From DATBQN01 sp963799925 (lineage in GTDB: Bacteria > Acidobacteriota > Thermoanaerobaculia > Multivoradales > UBA5704), in contig CAWCYZ010000002.1 in NCBI GenBank assembly GCA_963799925.1, forward strand, positions 1 to 64,000: a DNA stretch of 64,000 nucleotides, written 5' to 3'. Position 1 is the stretch's first letter, and each line of letters opens with the position of its first letter. The translations under genes and the position numbers were made by a program. A model generated the notes under the pieces. That model made no database searches. It had not been told where the DNA came from and worked only from the letters and a program-made list of their open reading frames with translations. Shown here one piece after another: positions 42,876 through 51,082 of this stretch.

Positions 42876-42891
42876 GCGCTCGGGCGAGCGC
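42876..42891 (-). terminator. Hairpin downstream of small membrane protein gene
   Basis: GCGCTC and GAGCGC with a 4-base loop, and on the minus strand a run of six T about 16 bases further. Weak terminator for the 42.9-kb gene. Confidence 0.35.
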
Positions 42892-42921
42892 CCGTTCGAG
42901 CGAGCATGGCGCCTGATGGCG

Positions 42922-43071
42922 TCAGACGACGCGCAGGCCCTGCAGCAGCCGCACGACGGCGACGACCAGCCCGGCGACGAGCAGGACGTGGATCGGCCCG
43001 CTCGTCACGTGATAGACGGTGAAGCCCACCGCCCAGATCCCCGTCAACAGCAAAGAAATGATCCACAGCAT
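42922..43071 (-). CDS. Lmo0937-type small membrane protein
   Basis: 49 residues: MLWIISLLLTGIWAVGF, a short turn with TSGPIHVLLVAG, a second helix and a basic end LLQGLRVV. Two transmembrane helices with Gly-x-x-HxLLV in the second match the small Lmo0937/DUF5670-like membrane proteins, which are stress-associated in several phyla. ATG at 43071 is preceded by AGGAG at the right distance. Function unknown. Confidence 0.75.
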   Translation of the reverse strand: MLWIISLLLTGIWAVGFTVYHVTSGPIHVLLVAGLVVAVVRLLQGLRVV

Positions 43072-43110
43072 CCCGAGGCTCCTTTCGCGAGCGGATGAGG
43101 AGACTACGAC

Positions 43111-43129
43111 GGCCATCGAATCGATGGCC
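43111..43129. promoter_or_regulatory. Perfect 19-bp palindrome, possible operator
   Basis: GGCCATCGA-A-TCGATGGCC, a 9-bp dyad around one central base. It lies 40 bases upstream of the small membrane protein gene and downstream of the Rieske gene. The loop is too short for a good terminator, so a protein-binding site is more likely. Confidence 0.4.
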
Positions 43130-43270
43130 GGCCGTCGCTCAGGTGTGTTCCTCGGAGCTCTCGCAGACGACGTGCCGGCATCTTGGCTAAGAGCAAAGGT
43201 GGTGCCATCCCTGTCGCCGCCCGCGGCGGGGTGGCGTGGAGCGGCGGCGCGGCAGAGATCGAAGCGGGCG

Positions 43271-44446
43271 CTACGGCGTCGCGAGCGCGCCGGCGAGCAG
43301 CCGGTGAAACCAGTGCACGCCCTGCTCGCGATCCGGCGAGTAGCGGCCGCGCTCGTACAGGCGCGAGCGGACGCCGCGCTGCACGGACTCGACGACCGCC
43401 TCGTCCTCGCGCTCGACGCGATCGATGCCGGAGCCGGCGCCGCGGTCGAGCTTCGCGGGGTCCCAGACGTAGGTGAGGAACGACACCCGCGTGCGGTCGA
43501 CGGCGAGCGGCTTGACGACGTTGACCGACACCCCCCAGGGATAGACGTTGAACATGGTGTTGGGGAAGAGCCAGTAGTAATAGGCGCCGATGCGCTGCCC
43601 GGCATCGGGCGAGGCGGCGGGGAGGGCGAAGGTCTCCTCGCCGGCGGCGGCGGCGCCGACCTGGAGGCTGCCGTAGGGAAGGAGCTCGGTGCGGTAGAGG
43701 GAGTAGTCGAGCGCGCCGGCGAGGCCGGCGTGGACGTAGGGGATGTGAAACCCCTCGAGGTAGTTGTCGCAGTAGAGGGCCCAGTTGGCGCGCACCAGGT
43801 AGTCGCGCGAGCGCGCGGGGTCGAACGTGAGCTCGCTCCAGGGCAGCCAGCCGACCCGGCGGTCGAGATCTTCGACCAGCTCGGCGAGCGGCACGGCGGG
43901 AGCGAGCGCGGCGAAGACGAACCCTCCCCAGATCCCGAACGGCACCGCCGGCAGGCTGTCGGCGGCGGCGGGGAACCCCGCGGCGCCGTCGAACTCCGGC
44001 ATGGAGAGGAAGCGGCCGTCGAGCGCGAACCGCCGGCCATGGTAGCGGCAGCGCAGGAAGGGCAGGGTGCCGCCGCCGGCGCCCTCGACGACCAGGTTGC
44101 CGCGGTGCGTGCAGACGTTCGACAGGCAGTGGATGCGGTCCTCCTGATCGCGCGTCAAGAGGAGCGGCTCGTCCAGGCTCCCCTCGAGCAGGGTGAAGGG
44201 ATGAACCTGCCCGGGAACCTTGACCGCCGAGACGTCCGCCACGAGCTGCCAGCTCCGTGCGAACACCCGCTCGAGGACGAGGCGGTGGACCTCCGGGTCC
44301 GAGTACACCCAGGCCGGCAGCGTCGCCGCGCGCCGGATGTCGGGGTCGATGTCGAAGGCGCGGGAGCTCACGAGATCCGATTGCCGCAGGTGCCAAGAGC
44401 GGGCGAGGTCCTTGCCGATGAGGCTGCTGCAGTGACCTGCCAACAC
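43271..44446 (-). CDS. Rieske aromatic-ring-hydroxylating-type oxygenase, alpha subunit
   Basis: About 391 residues. Rieske [2Fe-2S] ligands are complete: CTHRG and, 18 residues later, CRYHGRRF. The mononuclear iron site is NWALYCDNYLEGFHIPYVH (bridging Asp/Asn and two His). The overall layout resembles choline monooxygenase and related trimethylamine or aromatic oxygenases. No ferredoxin or reductase gene is adjacent. The start is uncertain: the frame opens at 44446 (MLAGHCSSL), but a later start near AFDIDPDIRR (about 44356) would fit family length. Confidence 0.82.
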   Translation of the reverse strand: MLAGHCSSLIGKDLARSWHLRQSDLVSSRAFDIDPDIRRAATLPAWVYSDPEVHRLVLERVFARSWQLVADVSAVKVPGQVHPFTLLEGSLDEPLLLTRDQEDRIHCLSNVCTHRGNLVVEGAGGGTLPFLRCRYHGRRFALDGRFLSMPEFDGAAGFPAAADSLPAVPFGIWGGFVFAALAPAVPLAELVEDLDRRVGWLPWSELTFDPARSRDYLVRANWALYCDNYLEGFHIPYVHAGLAGALDYSLYRTELLPYGSLQVGAAAAGEETFALPAASPDAGQRIGAYYYWLFPNTMFNVYPWGVSVNVVKPLAVDRTRVSFLTYVWDPAKLDRGAGSGIDRVEREDEAVVESVQRGVRSRLYERGRYSPDREQGVHWFHRLLAGALATP

Positions 44447-44658
44447 GGTGCGCCGAGATTGAAGCAGGTCTCGATAAAGGCCGGCAGATTAATAGCCGGG
44501 CTGCTGGGGATCGAGCGCGAGGTGAGGGCCGGCCAGGGAGCGGAGCGCGGGACGCGGGGGCGGGTTGACGGCGCGGCGACAGGGATCATCGGCTTTCCAT
44601 TGAGGCGATGGCTCACTCTAACTGAGTACCCAGTGCAGGGGAACCGGAGCGTCGCGGG

Positions 44659-44666
44659 TATAGAAT
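44659..44666 (+). promoter_or_regulatory. TATAGAAT -10 region of the glycoside hydrolase gene
   Basis: TATAGAAT lies 75 bases before the GTG start, in a 294-bp gap (44447-44740). It is the only promoter-like element visible there; no -35 consensus. Confidence 0.4.
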
Positions 44667-44740
44667 CTACAGCGAAGCCAAAGCGTCGACGCCGATCGAG
44701 ATCGGGCCAGCCCGCCGATCCGAGAGAAAGAGAGGCTCCT

Positions 44741-46399
44741 GTGCGAAGCCCGTCGGGCTACCTGCTCCTCACGACCATCGCCCTTTGGTGCTCGGCGCTC
44801 GCCGCCAGCCCGATCAGCATCGATCCGATCAACCCCCACTACTTCCTGTACAACGGCCAGACGATCGCCCTCGTCGGCGCCTCCGCGGAGTACCTCGGTC
44901 ATGTGTCCTGCATCACGTCACCCGATCCTTCTTGCGAGGTAACTTCCGGCGGGACCATTTTGAGCGACTATTACTGCCGTTACGAAAACTACAACGCTTA
45001 CCTGAGTGATCTATCCTCCAAGCACCTCAACAAGATGCAGATCTGGATCGGCCTGAATCACAGCCCGGGCTGGCAACGACTTGCCAACCCGACGCTGCAC
45101 AGCTACGCCAAGCCTTACGATTACGAGCAGCCCTGGAGCTGGGACTCCTCGGCCGGCAAATGGACGTACATCTCCTCGCCTATCTTCTGGAGCCATGTCC
45201 GCGCGCTCCTGGCCGCGGCGCGGGCCCAGGGCATCATCGTCGAGGTCACGCTGTTTGATGCCTTCTCGGGAAATTTCGCCTATAGCCCGTGGAACCCCGC
45301 GAGCAACACCTATACGGGCTATGGCTTTACGGCGGAGCAGTACATGGTCAGCTTCGACAACCCAAGCAACTTCGATGTCATCAGCTCCAATCACTCCGCT
45401 CGCGTCGAGCAGTCCGATGCCATGTTACAGACGCTCGTGCAGACCGCGGCGTCGCAGCTCAACAGCTTCGACAATTTTTATTGGGAAATCGCCAATGAGC
45501 CGGAAATCGATGGCACCGTGACCGCCGCCAGTACCTTGACTTGGCATGACTCCATCGCTCGCGATCTTTACTATCGTGAAAGCACCCTGCCGAACGGTCA
45601 TCACCTGATCGCCGCCCAGCTCCACTCAAGAACCGCGATCGAGAGCATTAAGAGCAATAACCCCGCTTATCCAAACCTCGGACCGAACATCAAAATCGTA
45701 AACGCACACTACGTGACGGTGGCGAACGGAACGCCGGATCCTTACGGAGCCATCCCGCTCATCCGTGACTACAACAATGGCCCCCAGGGCCAGCTCAACC
45801 GGCTCTTCGGCTTCAACGAAGGCCGGATCACGCCCGATGTGGCCTATCCGTCCAACCCCAATCAGGATCTGAGCACGCGGGCCGAGGCCTGGGAGTTCAT
45901 GCTCGAGGGCGGCGGGACCTTTGATCACTTGGGCTACGATTGGAGGAACAATCCTGTCTCGATCAGCACCCGGACCTATCTCGGGAAGCTGGCCGACTTC
46001 CTCAAGACGCTGACGCTCCGTACCATGAACCGTCAACTGAGCGGGACGCAGCTCGCAGCTTTCGTCTACGGCGGCCTGCCGGCCTATGGAGCCGGCAACG
46101 TCTACTGGGGAGGCATGCAGTCGAGCGACCAAAAGCAGTTCGTGCTCTACGTCCACCACAGCACGCTCTCCCCCAACGCCTACACGCGCTATCGGCCCAT
46201 CCTCAGCACCTACAACACCACGCTCCAGCTCCAGCAGCTCGGCGCGGCCGGCACTTTCAAGGCGGAGTGGATCGATCCAGCAACCGGCGCCGTCAAGGGC
46301 ACGCCCCAGACCTTCGCCTGGAGCGGGGCCGGCATCATCACGCTGCAGGCTTCTCCCAGCTATGTGTTTGACATTGCGTTGCGCATCACGCGGCAGTGA
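44741..46399 (+). CDS. Secreted glycoside hydrolase-like TIM-barrel protein
   Basis: 552 residues with a signal peptide (YLLLTTIALWCSALAA). After ISIDPINPHYFLYNGQTIAL, which is typical of cellulase-like GH-A clan enzymes of the DUF4038 type, comes a TIM barrel with acid/base motif FYWEIANEPEID and FGFNEGRI as a possible nucleophile region, then a small beta domain with EWIDPATGAVKGTPQTF. The GTG start follows AGAGAGG. Base composition is clearly lower in GC than the surroundings, and Asn/Ser/Tyr content is high, suggesting horizontal transfer. The substrate is probably a plant or microbial polysaccharide. Confidence 0.75.
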   Translation: MRSPSGYLLLTTIALWCSALAASPISIDPINPHYFLYNGQTIALVGASAEYLGHVSCITSPDPSCEVTSGGTILSDYYCRYENYNAYLSDLSSKHLNKMQIWIGLNHSPGWQRLANPTLHSYAKPYDYEQPWSWDSSAGKWTYISSPIFWSHVRALLAAARAQGIIVEVTLFDAFSGNFAYSPWNPASNTYTGYGFTAEQYMVSFDNPSNFDVISSNHSARVEQSDAMLQTLVQTAASQLNSFDNFYWEIANEPEIDGTVTAASTLTWHDSIARDLYYRESTLPNGHHLIAAQLHSRTAIESIKSNNPAYPNLGPNIKIVNAHYVTVANGTPDPYGAIPLIRDYNNGPQGQLNRLFGFNEGRITPDVAYPSNPNQDLSTRAEAWEFMLEGGGTFDHLGYDWRNNPVSISTRTYLGKLADFLKTLTLRTMNRQLSGTQLAAFVYGGLPAYGAGNVYWGGMQSSDQKQFVLYVHHSTLSPNAYTRYRPILSTYNTTLQLQQLGAAGTFKAEWIDPATGAVKGTPQTFAWSGAGIITLQASPSYVFDIALRITRQ

Positions 46400-46415
46400 G
46401 CTCTGGAGAGAATCA

Positions 46416-46448
46416 GGCGGGGGCCCCGACGGCTGTCGGACCCCCGCC
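46416..46448. terminator. Bidirectional terminator hairpin
   Basis: A long stem: GGCGGGGGCCCCGAC pairs with GTCGGACCCCCGCC, apart from minor G-T and offset positions, around a 4-base loop. It sits between two convergent genes with 57 bases between them. Confidence 0.7.
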
Positions 46449-46456
46449 GAGGCCGC

Positions 46457-47578
46457 CTAGGGGCAGGTGGCGAAGGCGCTGGTGTCGGTCACCGCGGGGG
46501 CCGGCGGGCCGGAGTAGTTGAAGTAGACCTTGTTGACGCCGGCCCGGATATCGAACACCTCCAGACGGTAGAAGACGTTGGTCGTCGCCGCCGAGAAGAG
46601 CCAGAATCGGTCGTTCAGGCCACAGGCGTCGATCGTCTTGACCATCACCTCCCAGTTGTCGGGGCTGAAGAACCAGAAAAGGCCCGAGCCGGGGTTGGGG
46701 CAGGAGACCGTGTGGGCGGCGCCCTCCGCCGTTCCCGGCCCGCCGATGCGATAGGTCGCCGAGACGGCGAAACGGCCGTTCAGGCAGAGAGAGCTCGAGG
46801 TCGAGGCACCGCAGCTGATCGCCACCGGGAAGGTAAAGAAGCCGATCGAGCCATGGCCCGCGCCGTTGTGGGCGCCGAGACGATCGAGGGTATTGCCGTC
46901 GAGGCCCCAGACCGCGACGAGGCCGGGTTGCGGACCGAGGATCGGGGTGTTTATCGCGGCGCGGATCTGCGCCTGGCTGCGCGCCACGCTCCAGATCCTC
47001 ACCTCATCGATGGCCCCCGCCGGGCTGTAGTTGTACGAGGCGTCGCCGCCGATGCGCACCGGGAAGGTCGAGGTGGTCGCCGGCCCCGCTTCGACATGGC
47101 TGGCGACGAGCTCGCCATTGATGTAGTGGTATCGGTTGACGCCGTCGAACACCAGGGCGACATGAGTCCATTGGCCCGGGGGAATTCTCCCGCCGTCTAG
47201 AAGGACGCGGGTCGATCCCACCGCTCCGTCGTAACCACGGATGTAGGAGCGCAACATCGGGTTGGCTGGATCGCCGCAGATCCCCAGCCACCAGGAGGTG
47301 GACCAACCCTTCCCGACGATGCTGTTGCAGACCTGCGAGCCCGATCGCGAAATGTCGACCCAGGCCTCGACCGTGATCGCCCCGGTGGGATCGAGATCGG
47401 GGCTGTCGGCGATCTCGACGTAGGCGTCGCTGGGATGGCCGGGCAGGGTCAGCCAGGCGCCGAACGGCTGGGCGGCGAGGCCGCCCGGCAGAGCGACGAG
47501 GAGCGAAGCGAGGATCAGCCAGGGCGCGAGATGGAGGGCGCGCGGGTACGGATGCGACCGAGCAGCGAGAGCGCTCAT
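46457..47578 (-). CDS. Secreted LamG-domain protein with Cys-containing C-terminal domain
   Basis: 373 residues. A signal peptide (cleavage near LAAQP) is followed by a laminin-G-like jelly roll (ITVEAWVDISRSGSQVC, WTHVALVFDGVNRYHYINGE, AIDEVRIWSVARSQAQI). The C-terminal 115 residues are a separate domain: SSLCLNGRFAVSATYR, SGLFWFFSPDNWEVMVKTID, ACGLNDRFWLFSAATTN, TDTSAFATCP. I associate this domain with secreted proteins of Acidobacteriota; it has no name I know. ATG preceded by AAGGAGG. Likely a surface carbohydrate-binding or adhesion protein. Confidence 0.8.
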   Translation of the reverse strand: MSALAARSHPYPRALHLAPWLILASLLVALPGGLAAQPFGAWLTLPGHPSDAYVEIADSPDLDPTGAITVEAWVDISRSGSQVCNSIVGKGWSTSWWLGICGDPANPMLRSYIRGYDGAVGSTRVLLDGGRIPPGQWTHVALVFDGVNRYHYINGELVASHVEAGPATTSTFPVRIGGDASYNYSPAGAIDEVRIWSVARSQAQIRAAINTPILGPQPGLVAVWGLDGNTLDRLGAHNGAGHGSIGFFTFPVAISCGASTSSSLCLNGRFAVSATYRIGGPGTAEGAAHTVSCPNPGSGLFWFFSPDNWEVMVKTIDACGLNDRFWLFSAATTNVFYRLEVFDIRAGVNKVYFNYSGPPAPAVTDTSAFATCP

Positions 47579-47610
47579 CGAAATTTCCTCCTTCGTAGAG
47601 ATGTGAGCCG

Positions 47611-47628
47611 ACTATAGCCGATCGCTAT
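47611..47628 (-). promoter_or_regulatory. -10 box inside a palindrome, LamG gene promoter
   Basis: The minus-strand TATAGT (47616-47611) overlaps the palindrome ATAGC-CGATC-GCTAT (47614-47628), about 35 bases before the ATG. A repressor could occlude the promoter here. Confidence 0.4.
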
Positions 47629-47703
47629 TCGACCGGCGACCGGCCGGGCTGCTCTACAGGCGGGGATGGAGGGGGAATCGTTACCGGCGCGGGGAGCGCC
47701 GCG

Positions 47704-48471
47704 CTAGCGGCGGCTCTCGGCTTCGCCGGTCATGGGGACGAAGCGCACGGGGATGACGCGGCGGGTCTCGACGCTGCCGTCGGCTTGCTTGGTCAGGATC
47801 TCGAGCTCCTGCCAGACGGCCTTCGACCCCTCCCGCTCCAGGTGCCGACCCACCGGCGCCACCAGGCGGCCGCCGGGCTTGAGCTGCGCGAGGAGCGGCG
47901 CCGGCACCTCACGCGGCGCGGCGGTCAGCAGGATGGCGTCGAACGGCCCCGCCTCGGGCCAGCCGCGGAAGCCGTCGCCGGTCCGCACGTGCACGTTGCC
48001 GTAGCCGAGCTGCGCCAGGGTGCGGCGGGCGCGCGCCGCCAGATCCGGCACGATCTCGATGGTGTAGACCTCGCCGGCCACCCGCGAGAGGACCGCCGCG
48101 TGATAGCCCGAGCCGGTGCCGACCTCGAGCACCCTGGCGTCACGGCCGACGGCGAGGAGCGAGGTCATCAGGGCGACGATGTAGGGCTGCGAGATGGTCT
48201 GGCCGCCGCCGATCGGCAGCGCCGTGTCGCCGTACGCCTCGCCGCGCCGCGCCGCGGGGACGAAGAGGTGGCGCGGCACCTCCTCCATGGCGGCGAGCAC
48301 CTCCGGCGCGCGGACGTCGCGCTGGCGGATCTGCTCGGCGACCATGCGATGACGCAGGCCGGTGTAGGGGTCGTCCGCCGCCCGGCCGGAGGGCGCCGCG
48401 AGGCCGAAGGCGAGGAGGCCGAGGGCGGCGAGGACCGGCAGGCCACAGGCGCCGCGGCCGCTACCCGCCAT
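47704..48471 (-). CDS. pcm: Secreted protein-L-isoaspartate O-methyltransferase (second copy)
   Basis: 255 residues. It has the PIMT core: MVAEQIRQRDVRAPEVLAAM, EVPRHLFVP, GQTISQPYIVALMT (isoaspartyl-site region), SAM-binding VLEVGTGSGYHAAVLS and FDAILLTAAPREVP. An N-terminal signal peptide (LPVLAALGLLAFGLAAPSGRA) places it in the periplasm, whereas classical PIMT is cytosolic. It starts 11 bases inside the preceding paralogous gene. PIMT methylates isoaspartyl residues in aged proteins to start repair. How SAM would reach an exported enzyme is unclear. Confidence 0.88.
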   Translation of the reverse strand: MAGSGRGACGLPVLAALGLLAFGLAAPSGRAADDPYTGLRHRMVAEQIRQRDVRAPEVLAAMEEVPRHLFVPAARRGEAYGDTALPIGGGQTISQPYIVALMTSLLAVGRDARVLEVGTGSGYHAAVLSRVAGEVYTIEIVPDLAARARRTLAQLGYGNVHVRTGDGFRGWPEAGPFDAILLTAAPREVPAPLLAQLKPGGRLVAPVGRHLEREGSKAVWQELEILTKQADGSVETRRVIPVRFVPMTGEAESRR

Positions 48472-49231
48472 CGCGCACCCGGCCGGTCATCGGCGACAGG
48501 CGGACCGGGATCACCGTCCGCTTCTCCAGGCCGTCGGCGGTCTTGGTGATCACCAGGAGGTCCTGGATGAAGCCCCCCTCGGCGACCACCATCTTGCCGC
48601 CGACGCGGAGCTGGTCGAGGAGCGGCTGGGGGATCTTCGGCGGCGCCGCGGAGAGCAGGATGGCGTCGAAGGGGGCCGCCTCCGGCCAGCCCCGGTAGCC
48701 ATCGCCCACCCGGATGTCGACGTTCCTGTAGCGCAGCGCCGCGAGCCGCTTCTCGGCCTCGGCGGCGACCGGGGGCGAGATCTCGATCGAGTAGACCTTC
48801 CGCGCGATCCGCGACAGGACCGCCGCGTGGTAGCCCGAGCCGGTGCCCACCTCGAGCACCGTCTTGCCGGGGCCGAGATCGAGGAGCGAGGTCATCAGCG
48901 CCACCACGTACGGCTGGTAGATCGTCCGCCCGGCGGCGAAGGCGAGCGGCTGGTCGTCGTAGGCCCTCGCCTGCTCCGCCGGCGGCACGAAGAGGTGCCG
49001 CGGCACCTGCTCCATGGCCGAGAGGACCGACGGCTTGTCGATCCCGCGCTGGCGGATCTGCTGCGACACCATCGAGCGGCGGAGCTGGACGAAGGGGTCC
49101 TGATTCGGCGGCGGCGGCGCCACCAGCGAGCGGCCGCCCGCGGCGAGGCAGACGACCGACGAGGCGAGGGCCAGCCCCGCGGCGAGCGCCGCGAGCCCTC
49201 CCCGGCGGGGCGGGCGCGGGCTAGCCCTCAT
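48461..49231 (-). CDS. pcm: Secreted protein-L-isoaspartate O-methyltransferase (first copy)
   Basis: 256 residues, paralogue of the next gene: MVSQQIRQRGIDKPSVLSAM, QVPRHLFVPPAEQARAYDDQ, GRTIYQPYVVALMTSLL, TVLEVGTGSGYHAAVLSRI, FDAILLSAAPPKIPQPLLDQ. It carries its own signal peptide (ALAAGLALASSVVCLAAGG). It overlaps the amidohydrolase gene upstream by 11 bases and its paralogue downstream by 11 bases, so the three form one operon by tandem duplication. Confidence 0.88.
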   Translation of the reverse strand: MRASPRPPRRGGLAALAAGLALASSVVCLAAGGRSLVAPPPPNQDPFVQLRRSMVSQQIRQRGIDKPSVLSAMEQVPRHLFVPPAEQARAYDDQPLAFAAGRTIYQPYVVALMTSLLDLGPGKTVLEVGTGSGYHAAVLSRIARKVYSIEISPPVAAEAEKRLAALRYRNVDIRVGDGYRGWPEAAPFDAILLSAAPPKIPQPLLDQLRVGGKMVVAEGGFIQDLLVITKTADGLEKRTVIPVRLSPMTGRVRDGG

Positions 49232-50960
49232 GGCGGGCCTCCGGCGTCGCGACCGGGCGGGTCGAAGCCGGTGCGGTGCGGTCGTAGGCGACCTCGCCGT
49301 CGACCAGGGTGAGGTCCACCTCGGCGCGCGGGATGTCGCGCTCGGGGACGGTCATCGGATCGCGGCCGAAGACCACCAGGTCGGCGCGCTTGCCGACGGC
49401 GAGAGTCCCCACCTCGCGGTCGAGGAAGAGCGACCAGGCGGCGTCCGCGGTGAAGCCGGCGAGCGCCTCGGCGCGGCTGAGGCGCTCCTCCGGCAGCCAA
49501 CCGCCGGGCGGCCGGCCGGAGAGGTCCTGGCGGGTGACCGCGGCGTAGAGCCCGAGGCGCGGGTCCGCCGATTCGACGGGGAAATCGCTCCCCAGGGCGA
49601 GCCGGCCGCCGGCGGCGAGGACCTTGCGCCAGGCGTAGGCCCCCGCCAGGCGCGCCGTCCCCAGGCGGTCGCCGGCCCATCCCATGTCGGAGGTGGCGTG
49701 GGTCGGCTGCATCGAGGCGATGATGCCCAGCCGCGCCATGCGGTCGATGTCGACGAGGGCGAGCACCTGCGCGTGCTCGAGCCGGAAGCGGGCCTCCGGG
49801 CGCGGGCCGCCCAAGGCCTCGCCCATGGCGTCGAGCGCCGTCCTGCCGCCGCGGTCGCCGATGGCGTGGATGCCGACCTGGAAGCCGTGGGCGAGCGCCG
49901 CCTTGGCGACCGCCGCCATGTGCTCCTCGCTGGCGGTGAGGAGGCCGGTGTTCCCCGTGTCGTCGCTGTAGGGGGCGAGGAGGGCGGCGCCGCGGCTCCC
50001 CAGCGCGCCGTCGGCGTACATCTTGACCCCGCGCACGGTGAGCCGCGCCGCGGGGTCGATCTCCGGGCCGCGGGCGAACCAGCGGGCGAGGAGCGCCGGA
50101 TCGTCGGCGACGAAGAGGGCGGCGCGCAGCGGCAGCTCACCCCGCCGGCGCAGCCGCTCGTAGGCCTCGTAGCCGGCCTGCGATACCCCCATGTCGGTCA
50201 CCGTGGTCAGGCCGAGCGCCAGGCAATGGCGGGCGGCGCGGGCGAGACGCCGGTCGAGGTCGGCCGGCGTCGCGGCCGGGAGGCGCTCGCGCAGGTGCTC
50301 CATCGCCTTGTCGAGGACGACCCCCGAGGGGGCCCCGGCGGCGTCGCGCAGGTAGCGGCCGCCCGGCGGGTCGACGGCCGTCCGGGCGACGCCCACGGCG
50401 GCCAGGGCGCGCGCGTTCAAGAGCGCCGCGTGGCCGTCGACCCGGGCCAGCCATACCGGGTGGTCGGGGACCGCCGCCGAGAGCGGACCCTCGGTGGGGA
50501 AAGCCTTGCCTGGCCAGCGGTTCTGGTCCCAGCCGCGGCCGCGCACCCAGGCGCCGGCGGGGAGCTCGCGCGCCGCCGCGGCGACCCGGCGGATCACCTC
50601 CCCGTAGCTCGGCGCGCCGGTGAGATCGACCTCCTCCAGCGCCTCGCCGAGCTCCAGGAGATGCGAGTGGGCGTCGATCAGCCCCGGGGTGACGGCGCGC
50701 CCGCCGAGCTCGACGACGCGGGTCGCCGGGCCGCGGAGGGCGATCGCGCCGGCGTCGCCGCCGAGGTAGACGATGCGTCCGGCGCGGACGGCGAGGCTCC
50801 CCTCGATCCGCTCCGGCGGCATGACCCGCGAGGTCGCCGGATAGAAGATCCCGTGCCGCATAATGAGGTCGGCGCCGTCCTCTGGAAGGGAGGCGCCGGC
50901 ACCCGCGGCGAGCGCCGCGACCCCGCCAAGGATCGCGAGAAACGGTGTAAGTCCTTTCAT
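49221..50960 (-). CDS. Secreted amidohydrolase (YtcJ-type)
   Basis: 579 residues with a signal peptide (FLAILGGVAALAAGAGASLP). Metal-dependent hydrolase of the amidohydrolase-3 group: VTPGLIDAHSHLLELG (HxH motif), WVRGRGWDQNRWPG, VKMYADGALGSRGA, VGIHAIGDRGGRTALDAM, RLEHAQVL and LGSDFPVE (Asp ligand). Such enzymes hydrolyse N-acyl or cyclic amides; a specific substrate is not predictable. First gene of the operon with the two exported PIMTs, hence possibly involved in processing damaged peptides. Confidence 0.85.
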   Translation of the reverse strand: MKGLTPFLAILGGVAALAAGAGASLPEDGADLIMRHGIFYPATSRVMPPERIEGSLAVRAGRIVYLGGDAGAIALRGPATRVVELGGRAVTPGLIDAHSHLLELGEALEEVDLTGAPSYGEVIRRVAAAARELPAGAWVRGRGWDQNRWPGKAFPTEGPLSAAVPDHPVWLARVDGHAALLNARALAAVGVARTAVDPPGGRYLRDAAGAPSGVVLDKAMEHLRERLPAATPADLDRRLARAARHCLALGLTTVTDMGVSQAGYEAYERLRRRGELPLRAALFVADDPALLARWFARGPEIDPAARLTVRGVKMYADGALGSRGAALLAPYSDDTGNTGLLTASEEHMAAVAKAALAHGFQVGIHAIGDRGGRTALDAMGEALGGPRPEARFRLEHAQVLALVDIDRMARLGIIASMQPTHATSDMGWAGDRLGTARLAGAYAWRKVLAAGGRLALGSDFPVESADPRLGLYAAVTRQDLSGRPPGGWLPEERLSRAEALAGFTADAAWSLFLDREVGTLAVGKRADLVVFGRDPMTVPERDIPRAEVDLTLVDGEVAYDRTAPASTRPVATPEARHEG

Positions 50961-51068
50961 TGCTCTGGTTTCTTCGTTCCCAAGCAGCTCATTCTTGCAG
51001 TGGGAGGTGCAAAGGACAAGCCACAGGTGCCACCCGGCGAGGACACGTCTCGGCAGGACACCGCCTGC

Positions 51069-51074
51069 TAGACT
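51069..51074 (+). promoter_or_regulatory. TAGACT box, leaderless PmbA-like gene
   Basis: TAGACT ends eight bases before the GTG at 51083 and there is no ribosome site. It supports that GTG as the start. Confidence 0.35.
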
Positions 51075-51082
51075 TCGGCGCC

